Position numbers and translations under genes: made by a program. A model generated the notes under the pieces. The model did no database searches. It worked only from the letters and a program-made list of their open reading frames with translations, and was not told the DNA's origin. 64,000 bases of DNA from Favolaschia claudopus (Eukaryota; Basidiomycota; Agaricomycetes; Agaricales; Mycenaceae): contig JAWWNJ010000126.1 in assembly GCA_037176885.1 (NCBI GenBank), positions 496,001 through 560,000 of the forward strand, given 5' to 3'. Shown here piece after piece: positions 22,795-34,529 of the stretch (the first letter of the stretch is position 1; each line of letters begins with the position of its first letter).

Positions 22795-24464
22795 ATGAGT
22801 ACAACAACACGAATTGAAACAGCTTTCACCTCAACACTCCTCCCCACTCCCGGCCATACCGCGTATATCAATCGTTTCACCCGTTCCGGCACAGTGCCAC
22901 CCAAACCAACAGCCGTCAAGACGGTCATTTCTGCGGCAACATCCCATCTGGCCCGTTACGACGCTCAGATCGTACTGGCTCAGCGGGAGCTAGACAGGCT
23001 GGTCTCTGAGCGCAACACCCTCGCAGGCTATGTTGATAGCTGTCGAAGCGCCATTGCCCCTATTCAAAAACTTCCTACCGAGCTGCTGGTCGAAATTTTC
23101 GATCTTTGCTTCCCAGAGGACAAATACCACCCCTCGTGGCCGACTGCGAAAGATGAACTTTATCGGGTGTCTCATCGGGATCTACTTCAGTTGGCTCAGG
23201 TACGCTATTGTGTTCCAAGTCTATCTAATTCTTCCCAATGATAAATCGAACGAAGGTGTCTTGTTATTGGTTTCGCGTAGTCACGGAAACTCCCAAATTA
23301 TGGGCAACGATTGTGGTCGATACATCTCTGTGGGGACACGAGTCTACCCCGTATCGACTCATGGCGAAGTTTCTATGGTCCGCTTTGGTTCGTGGCGGAA
23401 ATCACCCGTTGGATATCGACATCGGCCTTGCGGCCACACGGTCTGATAAGCCTGTGTTGGGAATGCTCGAAACCCAGCGGCACAGATGGAAGAGTGTTTT
23501 TATCTTCACAGACCCCTGGGCAAAGGTACCGCAGTCCCTCGCGTCTTGGAACACAGAAAACCTAGAGGCCCTTTTCCTCGATCTCAGGTGGAAAGCGGCG
23601 CAAACTATTGAAGCCCCTCGTCTGAAGTCCCTCACCTTCGCGGGCAAGCTCGATAATCAGCCGTCCCTACCATGGTCTCAGCTGGAAAAATGCACGTATC
23701 GCAGACATTCCGTGGACTACTGTAAAGAGTCGCCTCTTTCTGTTTTACGCCTTGCCACCAATGCCGAGATCTCATTGGAGTTCGACCTGGGTGTTTGTTT
23801 TGGGAACGCAGTTGCGGTTACGGAGACTCTCACATCCGATATCCCAGCCCTTCATCTCGAGCTCGCGAACGCGGGTGATTCTGCCGCAGTCGCCAGATTG
23901 TTCGACTGCCTAACACTCTCCGGCCTCCGCTCCTTCGAGTACGAGCCGCAAGCCGACACCCTTCCTCCGGTCTGGTCCACCGAGCATTTTCTGATGCTCA
24001 GCGACCGATCTGGATTTTCTGCCCGTCTTATGCACCTCAAGATCGAAGCACTGGGCGTGTCCGATGTAGAGCTCCTGCGCTGCCTCAAAGCCCTTCCTCA
24101 GCTGGAAGATCTATTCGTCCTGGAAACTCACCCCACGCACAAACTGGTTACGGATGTGCTCTTGGAGGGGCTACGTTGTTCTCCCGGAATTGCGCCAATC
24201 ATCCCGAGACTCGCCGTCTTGAGGTTGCATTCACGTCTGGAGTTTTCGGACGGTTTGTATGCCGATCTTGTGGCTTCGCGTGTCGAAAACTGCGTGCTTG
24301 GCGGTGCGGGGAAACTTCCATTCCGGGCGTTTGTGCTGAGCGATCCTGGGGCCCGCGTGTTATCCTTGGATGCGCGGCGTACGTTGGCCAAGTTGGTGGT
24401 CCAGAAGAAGCTAGTTATCCGAGTGCAAGTCGCTTGTCGCACTAGAGTCTTCACGAGGAGTTGA
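22795..24464 (+). CDS. F-box domain protein, LRR-like
   Basis: Two exons, 22795-23199 and 23256-24464, joined through LAQ-VSCYWFRVV; about 537 residues. Residues 1-50 are polar; residues about 55-85 form a coiled segment (YDAQIVLAQRELDRLVSERN); then IQKLPTELLVEIFDLCFP is the F-box with the usual VCYWFRVVTETPKLWATI end. The large second exon is a leucine-rich series without a sharp repeat register, as usual for agaricomycete F-box proteins. It would recruit substrates to an SCF ubiquitin ligase; targets unknown. A TATA-poor promoter and a truncated copy of its own 5' end lie upstream. It is flanked by the two copies of the diverged direct duplication. Confidence 0.85.
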
Positions 24465-24875
24465 ATGGTGGTCAGTCCATCGTCTACTAGAATTGTTCTT
24501 AGGAAAAGGCTCGTTGTTGTGCCTGGTAGACCCTAATTCGTGGCACTTACGCTCTACATACACTATTGATATATTCTTGACTTCGTTACAACATAAATAT
24601 TAAAGCCTTGCTTTGATACTAGAGACGTTGAACTGCTTAGTATGAGCTGGGAGAAGAAGAAGAAGGATCATATGGTCAGCGGCAAAAACAAACGGACAAA
24701 AGAAAAGAAGAACCATTCACGCATACGTCCATTCCATCCAGAAGAATCGAGCTTCCATATGACTGTCAGGCATGTCAGGATTGGATGGATGATTCACGCG
24801 CAGAGCGATCGATGGCCCCAGGAATCAGTGGAACGAAGATGAAGACATTCGAACATCTGGAAAACCCGGAGACTC

Positions 24876-24891
24876 TATATAGGCCTATATA
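24876..24891. repeat. 16-bp perfect palindrome
   Basis: TATATAGGCCTATATA reads the same on both strands, about 400 bp beyond the F-box stop codon. Confidence 0.8.
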
Positions 24892-24987
24892 GGCCGCATA
24901 GAGCCATAGACCGCATAGTAAGTCGCCCTCTATACGGTTCGCTGTAGAACTCACCGTTCTACATAGACTCGCATAGAGTCGCATATT

Positions 24988-25010
24988 CTCGGCTAGAAAC
25001 GCTAGCCGAG
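24988..25010. repeat. hairpin, 9-bp perfect stem
   Basis: CTCGGCTAG and CTAGCCGAG pair over a five-base loop. Two near-palindromic GACTCGCATAGAGTC segments lie just before it. Confidence 0.7.
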
Positions 25011-25499
25011 GTCTGTACGCGATCAATCAGCAAACAATTCCCTTATTAATTAGATTGATGAGACGACGTGGCGCGGCGGACCACCGAAATTGCATGATCT
25101 CAGTATGTATCAACAAAAGGTCTGAGAGAATAAGATGACTGACAACTTTCGATATTCTAGCTTGATCTTTCCCTATACTGAGACATTATGCATAGACGGA
25201 GTATTTTCGTTCCTTGCGTTGAATTTTCGGATGCCGTGTATGATACGACTTGAGCGTTGTATCCTGGAAGCTCTTATCAAGAATAGAATGAGAGAGAAAA
25301 GCTCGAATCGCGTCTCGAGAGGCCGGAAGTACTGTACATTGAGACTCAGAGTTAGGGCAAGTCCGGGCAAGTCGATTTGACGAATGGACCCAACTTAACA
25401 ATGATCCATGATTGATACACCGGGGACACCGTGACAATGCAGGATAAATAACCGAAGAGCTGAATTGCGAGATCTGAAGCAGACACTGTTTTTTTCCCA

Positions 25500-27925
25500 G
25501 AAAGACCAGGGCTAAGCGAAAGAATTTGAGCTGTACGGCCTGTACCAGACTGTGGAGGAAAACGGTGGTGGTGGTTCAAGCTAAGCACAGTCCGGCACAA
25601 TCGGCCGAAAGCCAGCATACCCAGGAGCACGTGCTCACCAACCTCTTTGTCGCCGTCTACGACGACGCCGACGCTCGTCCGACGGTCATCTCCAGAATGA
25701 AAATCACTCGATCCTCTTCGATGTATTCCGAATCTTCTACGTTCTTTTCTCAATGGCCTGCTTCCAGCCCGCCTGTCTTGACAAGGTAGCCCCAATTTTC
25801 GTCCTCTTCAAAGCTGTCCGGCGCGACCATAGCTGATAGATTCGTAAAGTTCGTAACGAAGATATCGATATCCCCGCACCTTCTTGAGAGAGTTCCTACT
25901 GCCTCGTCCTTGATGTAAGCTCCATTGCCTTTGCATACATCTCTCTTCTAACTAAGTTGTCGCAGTCTCATTTTTTGTGCCCAGTACATTCCATCCTTCG
26001 ACGCGCAAGGTGGAGGGCGGCACCGTCGTTCACCCTTCGCGTCATACTGCTGTGCTCGAAAACGACAACCCGTGTGCTCTGTTCTCTGCACATGATGGCT
26101 GGCTGGCCTCGCGCGCGATACAAAAAACCATGGCCATGGTGGACAGAGCTTGTGAGCCTTGGTGGCGGCGTGATGAAGAGATGGCTGCTGAGTGTACTTA
26201 CGTGTTCGCTTCAGGTGTGTGCTCACTTTCGCCCTCTCATATCTACTAATCTACATCTCATTGTCTCGTGAGTTATATCGCCACAATCAGTCACCATAAC
26301 TGACGGCGCGGACGTCGCCTCTTCCGTCCCGTGCCCCCGTTTCTGCGTCTTCTTCCTGCTTTCCTCCTCCCGCGCCGCCTTCCTCCTCCGCCGCGCAAAT
26401 CTTTTCATGCGCAGCAAAGCCGGGTCTTCATCTCACCAAACTGCAGCTCTTCGTCAGCGGCAACGAGCTCACTTCTAGTAAACCACCACCATTGAAGAAC
26501 ACCGTAGAGCGTAGGAATACAGCCGTAGGCCGTCGACATCGTCGTGGACACAAGCACGGGTCGACGCATGGGACGTTGAGCGCGCCGCCGCTGCAGTCTA
26601 CTCAGCACTGCTTCTAGATCTTCCTCGTCAACGCTGCCCCTTCACTCCCTCTCGCGGCGGTGTTTCTGGTGGTGGCGGTGGCGAGGAGAGTGAGAGAGGG
26701 AGTGGCTCTGCTCGCATACGGATGTGGGTGGCATCTCTACTTCATACCTGAACGTACTTACTGACCTAATCTCCTCCCCCTCCAGCCACACGCACGCACC
26801 TAGCTACCTGCACGTAGTCTCGACATCGACCCCCGCTGCACTATCCCGCTTCGACTCCTCTACCACCGCCAGTCTCGTCGTCTCCTTATCCTCCCTCAGG
26901 CTCATTCTTTTCTTCCGCGACTTGACGCCCACGATCCCGGCCTCTCCCACGACGCACTGCCGTGCTTCCGCCGCGCCCATCTGCTCAAGATTCATGACGC
27001 AGAGGATTCGCTAGCGATGGCCGGGGCGAAGAGGGCGAGGATCGTGTCGAGCGCGCGGACGAGGCTAAAGCCCAGGTGCAGACGCAGACGGAAGCTGAAG
27101 CCGTATGCGGGGGTGACGAGTTTACGGGGTAGCGGAGAGGGGGAGGTGAGGGGGAGGAGGTGGAGGTGAGGGGGAGTCTGCGGGGTGTGGGAGGTGGTGA
27201 GGGTCGTGAGGGTCGTGAAGGAGGGAAACGTATGCTTATGGCCTGGGGAAGGGGAAGCCGACACCAGTGAGGAGCTTATTGGAGATGGGGGGAAGACGGG
27301 GTTGGACAATCCATCCTCACCTCCAGCCACGCACACAACGCATCTACCTACAGAAACCCTCGACATCGGCACACTATCCCACCACCACCACGACCAACAC
27401 CAGCACCGGCATCAGCTCTTCTTGTCCTTCCCCAGGGGCCCCACGTCCTGCCGCCATCGACCCTCCGCAGACGACCCCTCCGCTGCAGAACAAGACAATT
27501 CGGATGACGGGCTCCTCCCGCCCGCCTCGCCGGGTGCCATGTCGTTCTCGGTGGTGAGTATGGCGAGCGGTGCGAAGCCAAGCACCAGAGCCGAAGCCGT
27601 TAGTGCGGGCGACGGAGCGGGAGAACGGGAAGGCAAAGGCGAAGGAGCGGGAGGGTGATGATGGGGATGGGGATGGGGCGGGTGGCGGGGTGGTCAGTCG
27701 TGCGGGTGGTGGTGGAAGGAGGGAGGAGGAGTCTGTATATGAGCGGGAGAATGGGAAGCCGGAGTTTGACTGTGGACGCAGTGGATGCGGGGAAGATGGG
27801 GTGCGTCGATGGTGAGGGCGATGACGACACCCCCATCGTTGGTGCAGCCTGCGGCGGGGCGGTTGAGGTGGGAGGATAAGTAGTGGAGGCGGGGAGGGGG
27901 ATGCTGAGGGTGGGAGCGGGGAGTG
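25500..27925 (+). repeat. diverged direct duplication, copy 2
   Basis: This is the partner of 18770-20740, with the blocks listed there at about 25557, 25606, 26215, 26999 and 27838. It is longer because a sub-segment around CCTCGACATCGGC and a Pro-rich stretch (about 27,240-27,600) appears partly repeated. No gene is supported. Confidence 0.6.
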
Positions 27926-29015
27926 CTATCGTTTGAACGCCCGTAGATTAATCGAAAACTTTATTGAGTTAGGGGACGAATGTCACGAATCCGGAAGAAT
28001 GCCATGGTGTGACGACTGTGACATCACGCGTTTCCGTCACTCTTGCTTGAATCCCCACCACACCATTGGACAGGCCTCCCATTTTCATTTGTGAAGCATG
28101 TTAGTCTTGCTCTTTCTCTTGTTGACTTACTTATACTGTACTTGTGCAGCTCACCCAATGAGTACGTCGAGTTCTCTGCTCCGCATTCAATTGCTCTGAG
28201 AGTCTGACGTTTTGACGCTTTTTTCTGTCTCATATATATCTGTTATAGCTTCAGCCGTTTAACTCCGCCTCAATTGCGTCCCATCGTGCCTCCCCGAATC
28301 CACCGACGGTCTGCGGACGCCACTAGTACTGTCCGTTGTCAGATTCAATTATTACGCAGTGCCTCATTTCTCCGACGCCTTGGTCCGGCAACGGAAAGCC
28401 ATCCTGTGGCGAAAGTCGCCTTATCTGCGGGCCCTATGTACGAATTCAAAATATTCCTCTCGCAGACAAGAGTCTTAGAGAACTGATTTTGAGTGGACAG
28501 ATTTAAATTACAGCTATGGCTGCCGGTCTTTGCGGCGTTGAATGCGCACGCGCGTTTCCTCTACATTCGACAAGCATCATACAAGGGTGCTAGCCAGTCC
28601 AACGGACTCGGGGCGGAGTCCCCTCATCAAGTGGAAACGGAACACTCGGACTTCCCTCTACGAGTTCTAAGATACCTATGGAACCAGGACTGATTCTCCG
28701 ACACAATAGTAGGTGTAACGACCCACGGTGCATTTTTGAACATTACTTTCCAATGTTTCCATCATTTCCATTGCCCTTTACTTATATATCGAGCGTACTG
28801 ATTCCGCATCTCAGAGCGGAAACCCAACGCGCAAGTGGCACTCGCAGATGGATCCGTTGACATCATGATACTGATTAATGCTGTTACGATGGTGGGCCTC
28901 AATGAAATGAAGGATACGTTAAACCGGATACTTATAAGGAGCCCCATCGATCCGTAGCATGGATTGCTCTTCTAACAGCGCCACTCCCGCCCACTCTTCA
29001 CTTCTCCCACCGCAT
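27926..29015. other. intergenic, no gene seen
   Basis: Short frames only. The last 100 bp hold the promoter and 5' leader of the DUF6534-like gene; an in-frame upstream ATG lies at 28958. Confidence 0.45.
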
Positions 29016-30737
29016 ATGGCTCTCGTAGCCCGAGCAAGTCTTATTCCTCTGGATAACTTCCTCGGGACTTGGCTCATCGGTCTCATCCTCTCCTCTGTGT
29101 AAGCCTCGTCTCACATCAGCCTCTCCCTCTCAACGGCACTCTCAACGGCTAATCGTGATTCCAGACTCTTCGGCGTAACTTGCCTTCAAATATTTCTCTA
29201 CTTCACGAAGTATTGTTCGCGCGATCGGGGGATTTTGAAAATCTTTGTCAGAGCTTTCCTTGATGCCCAAAGCGAATTGTACAGCTGACGTTAAGTGTTT
29301 CAGGTGCTGTTTCTGTTCGCATTGGATGCTTTTCACCTTGCCCTCGTCTCCCACTCGCTATATTCGGTTGTCGTAACCAACTTCGGTGATTACGTTCAGC
29401 TGGGGATCGCACCGTGGTGAGACCGTTATTCTCATTCCCTTGCCGACGGTGAACTCAGACTTTTTCTTCGCTTTTCAGGAGCTTGCTGGTAAGTCAGCTA
29501 TATGATTTGATTGACCGCGAGTTTGCGGTCTGAATTATATGATTTGAGATACAAACTGTCATCGGAAGTAAGCAAGCGATTCTCTATATATGCCAACGAT
29601 AATAATTCAGACGCTAACATGGAATGCTCTTAGTCCTTTTGGGTACATTGGTTCAGTTCTTCTATGGCTGGAGAATCTATGTTATTTCGAAGAAGTCGGT
29701 CATACTTCCCGCCATGATAGTGAGTGCCGCGTCGGTTTCAAGCACAATTTAGCCATGGAAACTGACATCCGGTTGGAGGGGACTTGTTCAATCACTTGCT
29801 TTGGTGGGTGTTTCGATACTTCAATGAACATCTGTCTGATCAGAGAGTTAGTATTCGGAGCAATATACACGCACAAAAGGTAGAGCGGTGTAGTATGATA
29901 GAATTTAGGCTCAGTAGTGAATCTTCGTTACAGTTTCGTGTTCAAGTTCTTCAAACTTGCCGAGCGGCTTGTCGTACGCTGGATCGCCGCATCTCGCACC
30001 GGATACGCTCCACGTAATCTTCATACAGGTTTGGTCCGCCATTGGCCTTGGATTTGGGGCCGCCGCGGATCTTCTAATCGCGGGCACAATGATATACTAC
30101 TTGTTAAAGAGCAAAACTGGATTTCGGAAGTAAAATCTTTCACCCCAGCTAATTTCTACATGTTAACATTTTACTATCCGATCCCTAGAACGAACAAGGC
30201 AATCAACATATTGGTCGCTTATTCGCTGAGCACTGGTGCACTTACCAGTGTGTTTGCAATCGGCGATGTTATCGCGGTTCAGTTCAAGTAATTATCAGTG
30301 GTGTGATACATTGCTCACTTGCACTTCAGGGAAGTGTTGCACCTTCTACCCTGGACCATGTTCCGTGAGTACCGACTTTGTTATATAACGAGTTCAGATG
30401 TGAAACGAATTTGTAGATTTTTCTTTATTCTTATCCGACGTAGGCTTTTTCATGTCCTCTCAATTTCACCCACTCATCAAGATGGTCAGTCCACTTTCTC
30501 AGTTTTATGTCAATGTAAGACTTGCTCCGATCTTGTCGTCTCGCGTTCCGCTCATCATTCCGTCCCAGCCTCAACTCTCGCGATCATGTCCGAGAGCAGC
30601 TTTATGCCGGTAACCATGCGATGGTCACGATCCCTTCCTACCCTGCTGCTACCAACGATATAGAGAATGGGACGAATTCGGATACGAAGGTCAGTGGGGG
30701 AAGAAGCGGCGTGGAGTTCACCGACTCGACAAGGTAA
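29016..30737 (+). CDS. DUF6534-like multi-pass membrane protein (paralogue 2), 15 exons
   Basis: Exons: 29016-29098, 29165-29246, 29304-29416, 29479-29488, 29549-29567, 29634-29719, 29779-29803, 29852-29879, 29934-29973, 30029-30129, 30189-30276, 30330-30364, 30417-30439, 30490-30514, 30569-30737. Exons 2-14 equal the paralogue at 1899-4546 in length and phase. Family features are RASLIPLDNFLGTWLIGLIL, LALVSHSLYSVVVTNFGDYV, FYGWRIYVISKKS, GAAADLLIAGTMIYYLL, KTGFRKTNKAINILVAYSLS and SFMSILNSRDHVREQ, followed by a polar tail. About seven membrane helices are expected, probably at the plasma membrane. An alternative start at 28958 would add 19 residues; 29016 is chosen because it aligns with the paralogue. 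Function unknown. Confidence 0.85.
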
Positions 30738-31143
30738 TCCAACAAAAATAGTTATATTCAGGTTGAAGACTGGGGGAGCCTGGTTATTATTGCGATATTC
30801 ATGTATTGAAAATGCTGTATCTTGTATTTGTATCTTGGTCTGCAGCCCAGTACCGACTAACTTGAAGGACGGCGGGAACACCGGTCAGTGGAGTGATTAT
30901 CGATATGGTATTAGACAAAAATGGCGGGGGGGCGTACGACGAGACGGAAAGTGAAATTCTGGGTGGGATTTGCCCGTTGAGCTGACTCGAAAGGAGATTC
31001 GAAGGCGACGCGCTGGTTCGAGGAGTAAAAAAATCAATGCAACAAACTGAACAGGACACGAACACTAGAGAACCTTCCAAGTGAAGACTATAACTACATT
31101 ACAGATTGTACATTGCCTGCCGTTGCGTCTCCTTCCACTCAAC
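30738..31143. other. convergent 3' spacer, no gene seen
   Basis: This stretch separates the convergent ends of the DUF6534-like gene and the F-box gene. Nothing else is apparent. Confidence 0.5.
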
Positions 31144-32750
31144 TCACTCCTCCTCGCTATCCATCTCCACCGGCCCATCCAGCTCAAACTCCCCGCCCCA
31201 ACTCCCATATTCATCTTCGCCTTCAACCTCATCATCAACCTCCTCCTCTACGCCCTCACCATCACGCCCACCCACATCCTTCAAACCCCAAGCAAACCAC
31301 CTCCCCCCCTCCCCCTCCCTCCTCCACTCCCTCCCCTCCATGGCCACAAACTTCACACCCCTCAACGCGGGATTATACTGCTTCCACACCGCCAAATACT
31401 CCTCGCATTTCTCCTCCGCCGGATCAACAGCAGGAATACGCGGCGGCGCCATTTCCTCTGTCTGCGTTTGTGTAGCTGCCAAAAGACGGCGACCAAAAGT
31501 CTGTACGGGCGGCGGCGGGATAGGCACGGCGTGAACGTGGAGGGTGTGTAGGTTGGGGAGGGACGGGAGGTGTTGGATTCCGAGGTTGAAGAGGAAGTCC
31601 TGATACGATCGTTAGACCATATGAGAAAACGAAGAAAATAGAAATATAACGCACATCCGACGGCTGAGAATAATGAAAGAAAAGCTTGATCTGGCGGCAC
31701 GAAGGAAGACGATGTGTGATCGCAAGTAACACCTCGTCGTCCCAGTCTTCAACCCCAAGTTCCATAACTTCGATCGGGGAGGTGCTGGCAGCTTCGATGA
31801 ATCCGAGTGCATCCTGTGTCCTTTTGACGAAAGTGGTAATCGTAATCGAAGATATATTGTGGGATGTGCGGAGTAGACAGTTGGCGATGTAAAGCGAGCC
31901 CATGAACGACTGCAGTAAGGGCGCCGAGATCTCGACGATTTCAACGGGCTCGACGGGCGTATGCGGATCCGTCGGTGCATCTAAAACATCGACGCGCAGG
32001 TGGAGAAGGTTAGCGGCGATGCTCGGGAGGTTGTGAACGTTGAGCAAGCTGACGGCGTGATCTTCATATGGTGCGCAGATACACAGTGAGGTAAGGGTAG
32101 GCAGAGATCCCAGGAAGATGGGGAAATGGTCTTTGAGCGTTAACGAGATAAGATTTTGCAGTAGTGCCAAGAGCTGGCGATACAGAGTGCGGATCTGGAC
32201 TGCATCGAGGGGGAAGAGGCCGCCGACCGTGAGATGGGTTATTGGGATGTTAAGGTTGACCGTTGGAAGGGGGTTCTGCAATAGTGTCGGAAGAACTGCG
32301 AGGTGACACGAATCCAGGCTCAGATCCGTGAGGGTAGGAATCTGAGCGAGAACAGCGTAAAGCGACTCGGAAAGGTGAACGTTGGCAAGGGAAAGGGATT
32401 TTAAATTGGGAAACCAGGTAATTCGTTCCACGATAGCCGTGATAGATTCAATTCCTACGAATATTCGTGGTGATTCTAGCGCAGAAATAAGCGGGCGTAC
32501 GGGCGAAGGTGTCGCTCGGCAGCGTAAGCGCGAGCTTCGTGGGGATCGTCCTGCGGTTGATCTGCGTCTCGAAAAAATCCAAATGTGCTTCTGCCTTGTC
32601 GACCGAGTTCCAGCACACGCTGCGCAACAATTCCGGCAGCGCCAGGTCATGAAATTGGCGGGAGGAAAGGATTATCGCCCTGAGCGAGCGTCGGTCGGAT
32701 ACAAACGAGAAGATGTGAAGCCACATCTCAGCCGGAAATGCGAGACTCAT
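31144..32750 (-). CDS. F-box domain protein with acidic C-terminus
   Basis: It starts MSLAFPAEMWLHIFSFVSDR at 32750, an F-box at the very N-terminus, followed by LRAIILSSRQFHDLALPELL. Exons are 32750-32501, 32475-31655 and 31599-31144. The first join requires removing only 25 nt (32500-32476, GTAC to CTAG) and restores a frame that then stays open for 270 residues; the alternative is a one-base-type frameshift. The middle is leucine-rich (NLKSLSLANVHLSESL, LTDLSLDSCHLAVLP), fitting LRR-like substrate recognition. The last 40 residues are Glu/Asp/Gly-rich. It is convergent with the DUF6534-like gene. SCF adaptor role by family; target unknown. Confidence 0.75.
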
Positions 32751-33803
32751 GGCGAGATGGTGGAGGTAGGAAGAGAAAAGCGAGCAATCTCCATTGCCAT
32801 CATTGATCGTGTCACCCATCACCGTGTCACGAGCGCGTGCCGTCCAAATCGATACAAAGAACGCGTCCATTTACAGGAGCCGGTAAGCATGAAAAGGAAT
32901 GCAGCCTCCTTGCGCTCTGCGTGATTGACCTACAGTAGACTTCAGCTTCGTTGGATCTTCATGACTTTCGAAAATCGGGTCTTTTAAGTTTTGCCTCCAC
33001 CTCTTGCACCGGCAGTTTGCTCTCCTGGGTCTCCTCAATCCGAGCTTTATCGTGTCCGCTATCGAGTAAATTATACTGCTTTCACCAGAAGGAAATACCC
33101 ATTATAAATCACGAATTTGTACTCAGTATTCATGAACTTCTCTCACAGGCCTCCCACAAAATTCTGTGTTCCTGATTCTTCTCCACGCTATCTATGTAAT
33201 ACGCGAAGTAGTGGTCATTTTGTCTCGCTGCTCCATCAAAAGGCGACCTCTAGGGCAACGGTTCAATTTCAAGTTTTGCCGAGACTAACGTCACACCTAC
33301 ATTCGAGCGACACGCGAGTTGTTGCGATTCTCTGTAGGTTTACCTCAAGTTACTAACCTGCAGGTGACACGAAGAAAATTTACAGCAATGTCATTTCGAT
33401 TCCCTAGCTCTTCGTTTCAAGCAGTGGAAGAGGCCAATATATTACATGTCCTGAAAAGCAGTTGAAAACCTTAAGCGAGGAGATCCACCGACTGACATCA
33501 CATTCGTTCGGTGTTCTCCACATCGGGAATGGAAGTGCGAACTTCCGTCGTCTCCCACGCCAACCTTCCTAAAACAATGTAGAAACGGGAGAATATCCAC
33601 AAGGACTGCTTCCGAATGACGAAAAAAATGACGCCGCCTGGATGCGATTTTCTCTTGGCCCGTCGACATGCAACGGTTACAATTAGACTATAAATACCGG
33701 TATTCTTCAGCAGCAAAAATTCAACAACACATCGAACGAACCCACTTAACAACCCACAGTACTTTCACGACCAGTACCACTACTACCCCCATTCTAAGAC
33801 ACA
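32751..33803. other. intergenic between divergent genes
   Basis: The spacer lies between the F-box gene (minus) and the secreted-protein gene (plus). Only short frames occur. The right end carries a TATA-like box. Confidence 0.45.
33689..33696 (+). promoter_or_regulatory. TATA-like box
   Basis: TATAAATA lies 108 bp before the ATG of the HsbA-like gene, at a sensible distance for a fungal core promoter of a highly expressed secreted protein. Confidence 0.5.
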
Positions 33804-34529
33804 ATGTTCGCCCTTCGTTTCGCTCCTCTTTTCTTGTTCGCCACGAGCTTTGTGTCCGGCGCTGCTGTCGTTGACAAGCGCTCCTCCACTGCCGACATTG
33901 AGACCGTGTTCAACACTCTCAAGAGCTCTACCGACTCTATCCTCCCTCAAATCAGTGTGTTTATCTTTCTCCTCGATGTCTTCTCTGTTCTTGACGACTT
34001 GGATTTACTTACTAGACTCGCTCGTGTCTGGGGGCACCGCGTCTGACGCGGCGGTCACTCCTCTCATCAACGACCTCACGGCCGCCCTCGACACCGCTAC
34101 TGCCTCCCTCGGCGAGCTATCCCCCGTCGAGTCCCGCAAGCGCCAGTCCGACGATGAAATAGCCAACCTCGTCGCAGGTATCCTCACTGTACGTTCTTTA
34201 TTCATTCTATCTCGTTCGCGCCGTCATCTCAAGCCCCGTTGCGATTGTAGGACATCACCAATGCGCTCGACGGACTTCTGGGCGAGGCAGCCAGCATCCC
34301 CACCCTTGGTGTTCTCCTCGCCGGCATCGACACCTCTCTCAACCAGGTTCTCCGCGGCCTCGAGCAGCTCTTGGCTGGTGTTCTGCGCCTTGTAGCCAAC
34401 CTGTGTGTTCTCTTCTCTTCTCTGAACGACGACGTTTCTAACTGACTTCATCAACGCAGGCTCGTTGACGTCGCTAACCTCCTCCGCTCCCTCGCGTTGG
34501 GTCTCACTCTCGCCACCCTTGGCCTGTAA
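33804..34529 (+). CDS. small secreted HsbA-like protein (hydrophobic surface-binding / cell-wall protein family)
   Basis: Exons 33804-33954, 34016-34188, 34251-34402 and 34460-34529 give about 180 residues. Residues 1-20 (MFALRFAPLFLFATSFVSGA) are a clear signal peptide, followed by AVVDKRS, where KR may be a Kex2 processing site. The mature chain is a series of amphipathic helices (IETVFNTLKSSTDSILPQI, AAVTPLINDLTAALDTATASL) with no Cys, the pattern of the HsbA/galactomannoprotein fold. Such proteins coat the wall or bind hydrophobic surfaces. A second KR site (ESRKRQSDDE) lies in the middle. The C-terminus (LLRSLALGLTLATLGL) is hydrophobic. Family assignment is by pattern only. Confidence 0.7.

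Larger units (their letters stand above)
24465..25499. other. intergenic, no gene seen; small palindromes
   Basis: Apart from the palindromic cluster at 24876-25010, nothing could be recognised. Frames are short and opposed. Confidence 0.45.

Noticed and set aside
31081..31551. Pro/His-rich plus-strand frames
   Set aside because: They are antisense to the acidic, Glu/Asp-rich end of an F-box gene.
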